Below are positions 6,841-12,868 of a stretch of 19,918 bases of DNA, piece by piece (position 1 is the first letter of the stretch; each line of letters begins with the position of its first letter). Below the pieces are notes generated by a model that was given only the letters and a program-made list of their open reading frames with translations, did no database searches and was not told the origin of the DNA. The position numbers were made by a program, and so were the translations under genes. Location: contig JAEZIQ010000125.1 in NCBI GenBank assembly GCA_023436605.1, forward strand, positions 1 through 19,918, in the 5' to 3' direction. Source of the stretch: Actinomycetes bacterium. Lineage in GTDB: Bacteria; Actinomycetota; Thermoleophilia; Solirubrobacterales; 70-9.

Positions 6841-8349
6841 TCAGCCTCGCGGAACCTTGACCACGATCGTGGTCGCCCGCTGGGCCAGGCCGGCGGCAGT
6901 TACCGTCACCTTCACCTTGGCGGTGCGGGCCTTGCGACTACGCTTCGGCTTCACGTTCAGGGAACGGGTTACCGACCCCGCCGCCTTCAGTTGTCCGATC
7001 GTCTGACAGGACTTCCGCTTGATGATCCAGGCCGGTCCGGAAAAGCAGACCTTTACCTGGCTGGCCGTCGCGTTGCCACGGTTGCCGACCTTGACCTTGA
7101 GGGCGGCACCCTTCTGCTTCCGGCCGAGTGAGATCTTGCCCTTCAGCGGAGTGACGGTCAGTTCGGCTTTGGGTTGAGGGTCGGGGTCGGGGTCGGGATC
7201 CGGATCCGGGTCGGGGTCAGGGTCCGGGTCACTTAGGTCGCCGGAGGCGAGGGTCATGTTCATCTTCCCATTCGTCAATACCGTCGCGATCGAGGTCGGA
7301 CAGCCCGTCCCGACCAGGGTCGGCGTACCGGCCCAGGCCCCACCCATCAAACCGCGACTCAGACCGGCATTAAACGGTACCCCCGCAGGCGGACCGGCAT
7401 AGACGGTTGAAAGCGGGAGTTGCACCGAAACGAGAGTGCATAGGACTGTCGACCACGAGTCGAGCACGGTGAGCCCGATGTCCAGGGTTAGATCCAGCCT
7501 TCCACTTGCAGGGTTGAACGATCCGGTCGCCCCTTCGGGAGAGTAGAACTCGAACGTCAAGAGCTGGCCGGCGTCGTTCACCGAGGCCGGTGGAATATGC
7601 ACACCCCGGGGAGGGATGGTGACCTTTCCGTCCTTGATCCGGCCGCTCAACGCGACGCCCGGGCTCCCGCTCATCAGCGGTATCGTCACCGGCGACGCGG
7701 TGATCGCGAGGTCCGTTCTTTCAACCGCGAGCCGGAACGGCTTCGCACCCTTGGTCACGCCAAGGCGCAGGCTCATTTGCGGAGGGGAGGGAGCGGAGCA
7801 GCTGGACGGGACGACGTAACCCTCGGGTTTGTCGGCGCCGATCGCGCCGTCCCCGGACAAACCGACCGGGAACGGAGAGCCTCCGGGCGTTCCTTCGTAC
7901 TCGGTACTGAGGCTGAACGGAACCGGACCAAATACACAGTCGTCCCCGGACCCGGTGCTCAAAGTCAGAAAGTAGGCCATCTCCAGTTCGAAACTGCCGG
8001 TGGCCTCGTCGAAGTAACCCGTCACATCGTCGTTCACATGGCCAGTGGCCGTGAACGTCGTGCCGCCGGAGGCTACGTTGGCCACCGGAAACTCAACGCC
8101 GGAGGCGGGAATATGCACAGCCCCGTCTTCGATCGTGCCGTTGAAGATGACCGGCTGTCCCGAGCCTGTCAGGTCGATTTCACCGCTCGCACCTTCAGCG
8201 ATGCGCAGCGTGCCCTGGTCGAACTCCATCTCGAACGGCTGGTCGGCCTGACTCGTACCGATAAAGATGCCGAACAGCATCAGCAGCGTGAATGCGCTCA
8301 GGCACAGACACTTGACGGCCGACCGATGCCGCACTCCCAGATCTCCCAT
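6841..8349 (-). CDS. Secreted two-repeat beta protein with Asp-Pro linker
   Basis: I do not recognise a named family. The 502-residue product has a hydrophobic N-terminal segment (about 14-32) that is a signal peptide or anchor. Two homologous units follow, about 40-185 and 205-350. GTIEDGAVHIPASGVEFP (71-88) aligns with GRIKDGKVTIPPRGVHIP (236-253), and TGYFDEATGSFELEM (110) with TGSFNPASGRLDLTL (275). Each unit has a cysteine pair exactly 46 residues apart (C138/C184 and C304/C350), suggesting one disulfide per domain. Nine Asp-Pro repeats (374-391) form a stiff linker to a basic C-terminal domain (about 394-502) that looks like a CARDB/DUF11-type beta sandwich with its own two cysteines. 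A surface or adhesive role is inference. The start has TACGGT seven bases upstream and no Shine-Dalgarno. Confidence 0.8.
   Translation of the reverse strand: MGDLGVRHRSAVKCLCLSAFTLLMLFGIFIGTSQADQPFEMEFDQGTLRIAEGASGEIDLTGSGQPVIFNGTIEDGAVHIPASGVEFPVANVASGGTTFTATGHVNDDVTGYFDEATGSFELEMAYFLTLSTGSGDDCVFGPVPFSLSTEYEGTPGGSPFPVGLSGDGAIGADKPEGYVVPSSCSAPSPPQMSLRLGVTKGAKPFRLAVERTDLAITASPVTIPLMSGSPGVALSGRIKDGKVTIPPRGVHIPPASVNDAGQLLTFEFYSPEGATGSFNPASGRLDLTLDIGLTVLDSWSTVLCTLVSVQLPLSTVYAGPPAGVPFNAGLSRGLMGGAWAGTPTLVGTGCPTSIATVLTNGKMNMTLASGDLSDPDPDPDPDPDPDPDPDPQPKAELTVTPLKGKISLGRKQKGAALKVKVGNRGNATASQVKVCFSGPAWIIKRKSCQTIGQLKAAGSVTRSLNVKPKRSRKARTAKVKVTVTAAGLAQRATTIVVKVPRG
7177..7230 (-). repeat. Hexanucleotide repeat encoding (Asp-Pro)9
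   Basis: Nine consecutive GAC/GAT-CCN units, 54 bases, lie within the coding frame of the secreted protein. Synonymous changes (CCG, CCT, CCC; GAT twice) show that the repeat is not freshly expanded, but slippage could still vary the linker length between strains without a frameshift. Confidence 0.9.
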
Positions 8350-8356
8350 GGGACCG

Positions 8357-8362
8357 ACCGTA
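8357..8362 (-). promoter_or_regulatory. -10-like box before the two-repeat secreted protein
   Basis: TACGGT on the minus strand, seven bases before the ATG at 8349. CTGGCA lies 18 bases further upstream as a possible -35. Confidence 0.4.
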
Positions 8363-8435
8363 CCACCCCAACGGGATCCCTGCCAGTCCCATTACGCCGT
8401 CCGGATCCGACCTGCAACCACCCCCGGCGGCTGGG

Positions 8436-8441
8436 TACAGT
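8436..8441 (+). promoter_or_regulatory. -10-like box before the carbonic anhydrase gene
   Basis: TACAGT is followed by six bases and the ATG at 8448; there is no Shine-Dalgarno. This box and the divergent one at 8357-8362 share an intergenic region of about 100 bases. Confidence 0.45.
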
Positions 8442-8447
8442 CCGCCC

Positions 8448-9227
8448 ATGCGCTTCCTGCTGGCCCCATTCGCCGTCCTCGCATTGGCCGTAGCTTCGGT
8501 CGGCTGCGGAGAATCCAACAGCCCCGAAGATTCCCTCAAACCGGAACTCACCCAGTGGACCTATCAAGGGGAGTCGGGACCGGAGCGCTGGGCTAGCATC
8601 GATGATGAGTACGAGGTTTGTGAGGTGGGCCGTCGTCAATCACCAGTCGATCTGACTGGCGCCGAACGGGCCAACTTTCCCCGGATCACCACCGACTACC
8701 GCCCCGAGCACATCGAGGTTGAGGACAACGGTCACGCGATCGAAGCCCAGGTCGAGGATTCGAAGAGTTCGATCACGATCGCGGGAACCCGGTACCAGCT
8801 GGAACAGTTCCATTTCCACCTCCCTTCCGAGGAGACGATCGAGGGTCGCCGTTACCCGGCCTCCCTTCACATGGTCCACATCTCCGACGACGGACAGATC
8901 GCGGTGGTCGGGGCGATGGTCAAACCTGGCAAGCCGAACGAGGCCCTCTCCTTCGAGACCCCCGATTCACCCGGCGGCGAGTTCGAAAGCGTTGGCGAAA
9001 TCGACCCCAACCTCCTGATCCCCGAGGACGAGACCGCCTTCCGTTACGACGGGTCCCTCACCACCCCGCCCTGCACCGAGGGAGTCACCTGGACTGTCTT
9101 CAAGCAGCCAATCACCATGGCCCCCGACAAGCTGAACGCGCTCCGCAGCACCCACGACGGCAATGCCCGCCCGCTCCAGCCAATCGGCCAACGCAAGATC
9201 CTGATCGGCCCCGCCCTCGCCAACTGA
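8448..9227 (+). CDS. Alpha-class carbonic anhydrase, exported (probable lipoprotein)
   Basis: This enzyme interconverts CO2 and bicarbonate outside the membrane. The 259 residues start with a signal sequence ending ASVGC, giving a probable lipidated C20; the box is not canonical because Ser sits at -3. The alpha-CA landmarks are all present: QSPVDL (64-69), the proton-shuttle His in NGHAIE (H96), zinc ligands H122 and H124 in FHFH, third ligand H141 in SLHMVH, gatekeeper E128 in SEET, and SLTTPPC (203-209). C58 and C209 are placed to form the disulfide typical of bacterial alpha enzymes. The short loop after FHFH also fits bacterial members. It is a single gene, convergent with the macrodomain gene 11 bases away. 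Function is confident; surface attachment is inferred. Confidence 0.95.
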   Translation: MRFLLAPFAVLALAVASVGCGESNSPEDSLKPELTQWTYQGESGPERWASIDDEYEVCEVGRRQSPVDLTGAERANFPRITTDYRPEHIEVEDNGHAIEAQVEDSKSSITIAGTRYQLEQFHFHLPSEETIEGRRYPASLHMVHISDDGQIAVVGAMVKPGKPNEALSFETPDSPGGEFESVGEIDPNLLIPEDETAFRYDGSLTTPPCTEGVTWTVFKQPITMAPDKLNALRSTHDGNARPLQPIGQRKILIGPALAN

Positions 9228-9238
9228 GTTGCGTCGGT

Positions 9239-9742
9239 CTAGTCGGCTAGCGCCGCCTCGAACGCCCTGAAGGTCCCTTCGCCGAACAGCACGAAGGTCA
9301 CTTCGATGTCGCCCGCTTCCTCGGCCACGGTGGAAACCGCGATCCGTGCCGCCTCATCGAGCGGATACCCGTAGATCCCGGTCGAGATCGCCGGAAAGGC
9401 CAACGTTCGAACCCCCAGTTCCCGGGCAACTTCGAGGCTCCGCCGATAAGCCGAAGCCAGCAGTTCACCCTCCGCCCCGTCATGCGATCCGTAGACCGGG
9501 CCCACCGCATGGATCACCCAGTCGACCTTCAGGTCATACCCAGCGGTCGGAACAGCCTCCCCGGTCGCGATCGGCCCACGCCTCTCAACCAACCCGCGAC
9601 TCTCGTCATCCAACCCCGTCCCAGCCGCTGCGGAGATAGCCCGCGCCACTCCACCGCCATGTGCAAGGTGCGAGTTGGCAGCATTGACGATCGCGTCCCC
9701 CTCGAACTCCGTGATGTCTCCCTGTCTTAAAGCGATCGCCAT
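9239..9742 (-). CDS. Macrodomain protein (MacroD/YmdB-type ADP-ribose hydrolase)
   Basis: A 167-residue stand-alone macrodomain. The ligand-binding motifs are GDIT (8-11), IVNAANSHLAHGGGVA with the conserved NAAN and GGGVA, and the phosphate loop AISTGIYGYP. MacroD-type enzymes remove ADP-ribose from acidic residues or deacetylate O-acetyl-ADP-ribose in the cytoplasm; the set of motifs fits that class. The ATG at 9742 has TATCGT six bases upstream and no Shine-Dalgarno. The HNH nuclease gene is upstream on the same strand, ending 23 bases before this start. That spacing allows co-transcription, but the macrodomain gene also has its own apparent promoter. Confidence 0.93.
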   Translation of the reverse strand: MAIALRQGDITEFEGDAIVNAANSHLAHGGGVARAISAAAGTGLDDESRGLVERRGPIATGEAVPTAGYDLKVDWVIHAVGPVYGSHDGAEGELLASAYRRSLEVARELGVRTLAFPAISTGIYGYPLDEAARIAVSTVAEEAGDIEVTFVLFGEGTFRAFEAALAD

Positions 9743-9748
9743 AAGGCG

Positions 9749-9754
9749 ACGATA
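9749..9754 (-). promoter_or_regulatory. -10-like box before the macrodomain gene
   Basis: TATCGT on the minus strand, six bases before the ATG at 9742. It lies in the 23-base gap after the HNH gene. Confidence 0.45.
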
Positions 9755-9765
9755 CCCAGGCGAGA

Positions 9766-10497
9766 TCAGGACCGATGTTTCCTGACCAAGGCTTTTAGTT
9801 CAGCAATCGATAGCCAAGGCGCTTTGCGATGAATCATTCGATGGCAATTCGAACAAACGAGAGCGAGGTCATCGAGTCTCGTCTTGTGCCCCGGTTCGAG
9901 TTTGCTCAGAGCCAGGGTGTGATGACACTCAATGAATCCCTTTCCCCTGGAACCGTAGTTGCGATCGAAATCGAACTGGCAGGTTTCGCATAGGAGAACG
10001 CCTGTCTCGTCGAATACTTTGGCCTTCTTGGCCTCAACGATTTTCGGGTTTCTCTCTCGATACCGATGAGTACGAGTCAGCACCCGACCTTCCGGGGCTT
10101 CGGCTTCGTCAAGATCAGCGACCGCGTAGCCGGCTTCTTCGAAGAGCGACTTCTTTAGTTCGTCGACATTGGATCGAATACTCGCGGCCGTCTCCTCTAA
10201 GAGACCGGGGTCGCCAGAGAACTCTTCCCACACAATCTTGTCTTGGGCCCCGCCATTGGGAAGGCCCGTAGGAACGTCGGGATCAAGCTCGGCGAAGTTC
10301 CCCAACTTTCTCGCTACGGAGGCCCTACTTCTGAAACTTGGGTCTTGAGTCAGCTCCATCTCAATTGGAATTGAACGGAGCACTCCGCTCAACTCGTCCA
10401 TGCTTACGACGCTCGCGCTATATCCCTCCTGTCGGTAGAGATCGAGACACAAGATCAGTTCATCTTTGAGCCAGGCCGACTTCCTAGAACGTGCCAT
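9766..10497 (-). CDS. HNH endonuclease, restriction-like
   Basis: A 243-residue protein. The N-terminal domain (about 8-110) has the arrangement WLKDELILCLDLY...FRSRASVARKLGNFAELDP, found in a group of predicted HNH restriction endonucleases and thought to recognise the target. The C-terminal HNH/zinc nuclease (165-235) has C170 and C173, ECHH (190-193) and CSNCHRMIH with C215, N217, C218, H219 and H223. The ATG at 10497 is preceded by GGAGTTGGAGGGA, one of few Shine-Dalgarno starts for a non-operon gene here. Base composition differs: three 60-base stretches I counted are 48-55% GC, and AGA, AGG and TTG codons are frequent. It is probably acquired DNA and may act in defence against foreign or modified DNA. 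No methyltransferase is next to it, so a modification-dependent enzyme is possible but unproven. A longer in-frame reading to 10818 is rejected. Confidence 0.85.
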   Translation of the reverse strand: MARSRKSAWLKDELILCLDLYRQEGYSASVVSMDELSGVLRSIPIEMELTQDPSFRSRASVARKLGNFAELDPDVPTGLPNGGAQDKIVWEEFSGDPGLLEETAASIRSNVDELKKSLFEEAGYAVADLDEAEAPEGRVLTRTHRYRERNPKIVEAKKAKVFDETGVLLCETCQFDFDRNYGSRGKGFIECHHTLALSKLEPGHKTRLDDLALVCSNCHRMIHRKAPWLSIAELKALVRKHRS

Positions 10498-10596
10498 TCC
10501 CTCCAACTCCAGACTGAGCTTTCCGTAGCTTCCTTGGGAAGCCAGGTTACCTGCCCCGTAAGAACAACCGGAGTAAAAGCCGGCTCGAAAAATTGA

Positions 10597-10612
10597 GTCA
10601 CGAGCCCGTGAC
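10597..10612. repeat. Inverted repeat in the HNH / coiled-coil intergenic region
   Basis: GTCACG (10597-10602) and CGTGAC (10607-10612) are perfect reverse complements around AGCC. It lies between divergent genes and could be an operator. The rest of the 178-base gap (10498-10675) shows only the -10-like box at its end. Confidence 0.4.
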
Positions 10613-10663
10613 GGAAGCGCAGCGCCCCCGTGCGGTTTTCTTTGATGATGGAGGACTCGGGAG

Positions 10664-10669
10664 TAGGCT
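10664..10669 (+). promoter_or_regulatory. -10-like box before the coiled-coil protein gene
   Basis: TAGGCT, then GGATTC, then the ATG at 10676. The same hexamer and 6-base spacing occur before the genes at 16901 and 6331 (minus). Confidence 0.5.
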
Positions 10670-10675
10670 GGATTC

Positions 10676-10930
10676 ATGGCAGTTGAGCAGCGACGCAGTT
10701 CCTGGCCCGATGAGCGGCTTGATGACCTGAATCTGGCGATTCGGGAGGGGTTCTCGAGGACCGAGCAGGATCTTCGAGTGCTCGGCGCTGACTTGCGTTC
10801 ATTCCGAACTGAGGTCAACGAGCGGTTCGATCGCCAGAACGAGCGGTTCGACAGCCTGAACCGAATGCTGATCGTCGGGCTATTCGGGATCGTGGCAGTT
10901 CTGGTTGCCGGACTGATTGCTCTCGCCTGA
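10676..10930 (+). CDS. Small coiled-coil protein with C-terminal membrane anchor
   Basis: I do not recognise a functional family. The 84-residue protein is charged and helical through about residue 60, with heptad-like repeats including ERFDRQNERFDSLN. It ends in a single hydrophobic stretch (about 64-84, MLIVGLFGIVAVLVAGLIALA without its last residues), so it should be tail-anchored with the coiled coil in the cytoplasm. Similar short coiled-coil/TM proteins are widespread and uncharacterised. The ATG follows TAGGCT by six bases without a Shine-Dalgarno, which supports a real leaderless gene. It is divergent from the HNH gene and 178 bases ahead of the Rieske ferredoxin gene. Confidence 0.72.
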   Translation: MAVEQRRSSWPDERLDDLNLAIREGFSRTEQDLRVLGADLRSFRTEVNERFDRQNERFDSLNRMLIVGLFGIVAVLVAGLIALA

Positions 10931-10967
10931 TCGGGTCGGCAGTTTGGAAATTGGCTTCCGAAGCGCG

Positions 10968-10981
10968 TTAGGGAGCCCTAA
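10968..10981. repeat. 14-bp palindrome upstream of the Rieske-suf promoter
   Basis: TTAGGG-AG-CCCTAA is perfect in its arms and lies 18 bases before the -35 box at 11000. It is too short for a terminator, so a protein-binding site is more likely. Confidence 0.4.
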
Positions 10982-10999
10982 TACACCTTGCCGGTGGCC

Positions 11000-11028
11000 T
11001 TGACTCGGTAAGATCTAATTCCTAGCCT
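11000..11028 (+). promoter_or_regulatory. Promoter of the Rieske-sufB-sufD block
   Basis: TTGACT (11000-11005) and TAGCCT (11023-11028) with a 17-base spacer. This predicts a leader of about 75 bases before the ATG at 11109. The putative Rrf2 site overlaps the spacer and the -10 box, a placement expected for repression. Confidence 0.5.
11014..11025 (+). promoter_or_regulatory. Second putative Rrf2 operator
   Basis: TCTAATTCCTAG matches the minus-strand core at the rrf2 start (TCTAAATCCTAG) at 11 of 12 bases. Seven bases after the core, both copies also continue with GTCGG. The outer arm is less symmetrical here (TCTA-N5-TAGC) than at rrf2. Confidence 0.5.
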
Positions 11029-11108
11029 GATTGTCGGCTTATCGTCCGGGTTTTTCCGCAACTGGCCTCTTGCCAGCGGACTTTCCGGACCCCCTCCCAC
11101 CCATTTCC

Positions 11109-11432
11109 ATGAGTCAAGAAACGACAAAGATTCCCGTATGCCCGGTCTCGGAGCTTTTGCCCGGCGACCGCCGCATCATCGAACACGAGGGCGAGTTCCT
11201 CGCCGTCGTGAACTGCGACGGCCAGCTGTTCGGAATCGAGGACCGCTGTTCGCATGACGACGGGCCGCTGGCGGAGGGCGAAATCGACCAGACCGAGTGC
11301 ACCCTTGAGTGCCCCCGGCACGGCTCCCTCTTCGACTTGCGAACCGGCAAGCCGAAGACCCTTCCGGCCTACCAGCCGGTCAAGACTTTTCCTGTCGAGA
11401 TCATCGACGACACCATCACCCTGGAGGTATAG
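11109..11432 (+). CDS. Rieske-type [2Fe-2S] ferredoxin of the SUF operon
   Basis: A 107-residue soluble Rieske protein. The cluster motif is C47-S-H49 followed by C68-x2-H71 (ECPRHGSLFDLRTGK), matching oxygenase-type Rieske ferredoxins. No oxygenase is nearby. Instead the stop is two bases before the sufB GTG, so it belongs to the SUF operon, as in many actinobacterial suf clusters, where it is often annotated as a dioxygenase ferredoxin subunit. A role as electron donor or carrier in Fe-S assembly is inferred. The ATG at 11109 gives the standard N-terminus; an upstream TTG at 11031 would add an atypical 26-residue leader and is rejected. The Shine-Dalgarno before 11109 is poor. Confidence 0.92.
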   Translation: MSQETTKIPVCPVSELLPGDRRIIEHEGEFLAVVNCDGQLFGIEDRCSHDDGPLAEGEIDQTECTLECPRHGSLFDLRTGKPKTLPAYQPVKTFPVEIIDDTITLEV

Positions 11433-11434
11433 AC

Positions 11435-12868
11435 GTGGCTACCGCCGAAGTGCTCGCCGAAAAAGAGAAGGTCCAGGGGATCAACGCTGACTATGCCGAG
11501 AAGTTCGGCTTCAGCGATCCCGAGACCGGCTACGCCTACAAGGCCCCGAAGGGCCTGACCCGCGAGATCGTCGAACAGATCTCCGAGTACAAGGACGAGC
11601 CGCAGTGGATGCGTGATTTCCGGCTCAAGTCGCTCGAAATCTTCGAGAGCAAGCCCACCCCGCAGTGGGGCGCCGACCTCGCCCAGATCGACTTCGACGA
11701 CATCCATTACTTCGTCCGGGCTTCCGAGAAGAACAGCCGCGACTGGTCGGAAGTGCCCGAAGACATCAAGAACACCTTCGATCGTCTCGGCATCCCCGAG
11801 GCCGAGCAGAAGTTCCTCTCCGGTGTCGGCGCCCAGTACGAATCCGAAGTCGTCTACCACCAGGTAAACGAGAAGCTCGAGGCGCAGGGCGTGATCTTCA
11901 CCGACATGGACACCGCGCTCCGCGAGCATGAGGACCTGATCAAGGAGTACTGGGCGACCGTCATCCCGGCCAACGACAACAAGCTGGCCGCGCTGAATTC
12001 CGCCGTCTGGTCCGGTGGCTCCTTCGTCTACGTGCCGAAGGGCGTCAAGGTCGAGATGCCGCTTCAGGCCTACTTCCGGATCAACACCGAGAACATGGGC
12101 CAGTTCGAGCGGACCCTGATCATCGCCGAGGATGATTCCGACGTTCATTACATCGAGGGCTGTACCGCCCCGGTCTACTCGACCGACTCGCTCCACTCGG
12201 CCGTGGTCGAGATCATCGCCAAGCCCGGCGCACGGGTCCGGTACACGACCGTTCAGAACTGGTCGCAGAACGTCTTCAACCTGGTCACCAAGCGGGCGAT
12301 CGCCCAGGAGCGGGCGACCATGGAATGGGTCGACTGCAACCTCGGCTCGAAGGTCACCATGAAGTACCCCGCGATCTACCTGCTCGGCGAAGGCGCTCAC
12401 GGCGAAGTCCTCTCGATCGCGTTCGCCGGCGAAGGCCAGCACCAGGATGCCGGCGCCAAGATCATTCATGGCGCTCCCAACACCACCTCTTCGGTCTTCT
12501 CCAAGTCGATCTCCAAGGACGGCGGCCGCTCGACCTATCGGGGCCTGCTCGAGGTCGCCGACGGAGCCACCGGTACCCGCTCGAAGGTGGTCTGCGACGC
12601 GCTTTTGCTCGACGAGAAGAGCCAGTCCGACACCTACCCGACGATCCGGATCGGCGAGTCCGATGCGGACATGGGCCACGAGGCCACCGTCTCCAAGGTC
12701 GGCGACGACATGCTCTTCTACCTCCAGAGCCGTGGTCTCTCCGAAGAAGAAGCTTCGAAGATGATCGTAAACGGCTTCATCGAGCCGGTCACCAAGGAAC
12801 TCCCGATGGAGTACGCGGTCGAGCTGAACCGACTGATCGAGCTGCAGATGGAGGGTTCAATTGGCTGA
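11435..12868 (+). CDS. sufB: SufB, Fe-S cluster scaffold subunit
   Basis: SufB is the scaffold subunit of SufBCD, on which the nascent cluster is built before transfer. The product has 477 residues, normal for SufB. Key residues can be placed: C387 in KVVCDALL corresponds to Escherichia coli SufB C405, which accepts sulfur, and E416 in GHEATVSKVG corresponds to E434; both pairs are 29 residues apart. The right-handed beta-helix core is well conserved (SFVYVPKGVKVEMPLQAYFR, EGCTAPVYSTDSLHSAVVE), and no intein interrupts it. The GTG start at 11435 is set by GGAGG (11423-11427) and begins two bases after the ferredoxin stop. The gene overlaps sufD by eight bases. Confidence 0.97.
   Translation: MATAEVLAEKEKVQGINADYAEKFGFSDPETGYAYKAPKGLTREIVEQISEYKDEPQWMRDFRLKSLEIFESKPTPQWGADLAQIDFDDIHYFVRASEKNSRDWSEVPEDIKNTFDRLGIPEAEQKFLSGVGAQYESEVVYHQVNEKLEAQGVIFTDMDTALREHEDLIKEYWATVIPANDNKLAALNSAVWSGGSFVYVPKGVKVEMPLQAYFRINTENMGQFERTLIIAEDDSDVHYIEGCTAPVYSTDSLHSAVVEIIAKPGARVRYTTVQNWSQNVFNLVTKRAIAQERATMEWVDCNLGSKVTMKYPAIYLLGEGAHGEVLSIAFAGEGQHQDAGAKIIHGAPNTTSSVFSKSISKDGGRSTYRGLLEVADGATGTRSKVVCDALLLDEKSQSDTYPTIRIGESDADMGHEATVSKVGDDMLFYLQSRGLSEEEASKMIVNGFIEPVTKELPMEYAVELNRLIELQMEGSIG

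Noticed and set aside
7177..7230. Short tandem repeat as a CRISPR or non-coding satellite
   Set aside because: It has six-base units in frame with no spacers, and it encodes an Asp-Pro linker.
10498..10818. N-terminal extension of the HNH protein
   Set aside because: The added sequence is atypical and would overlap the coiled-coil gene. The ATG at 10497 has a Shine-Dalgarno and begins exactly at the conserved domain.
11031..11108. Upstream TTG start of the Rieske ferredoxin
   Set aside because: It would start almost at the predicted transcription start and add a non-conserved leader.
11109..11432. Aromatic-ring dioxygenase system suggested by the Rieske ferredoxin
   Set aside because: No oxygenase or reductase subunits are nearby, and the gene is embedded in the suf operon.
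11369..12679. Long minus-strand open frame opposite sufB
   Set aside because: Same reason: sufB is certain by its conserved residues, and the antisense product is a GC-driven artefact.
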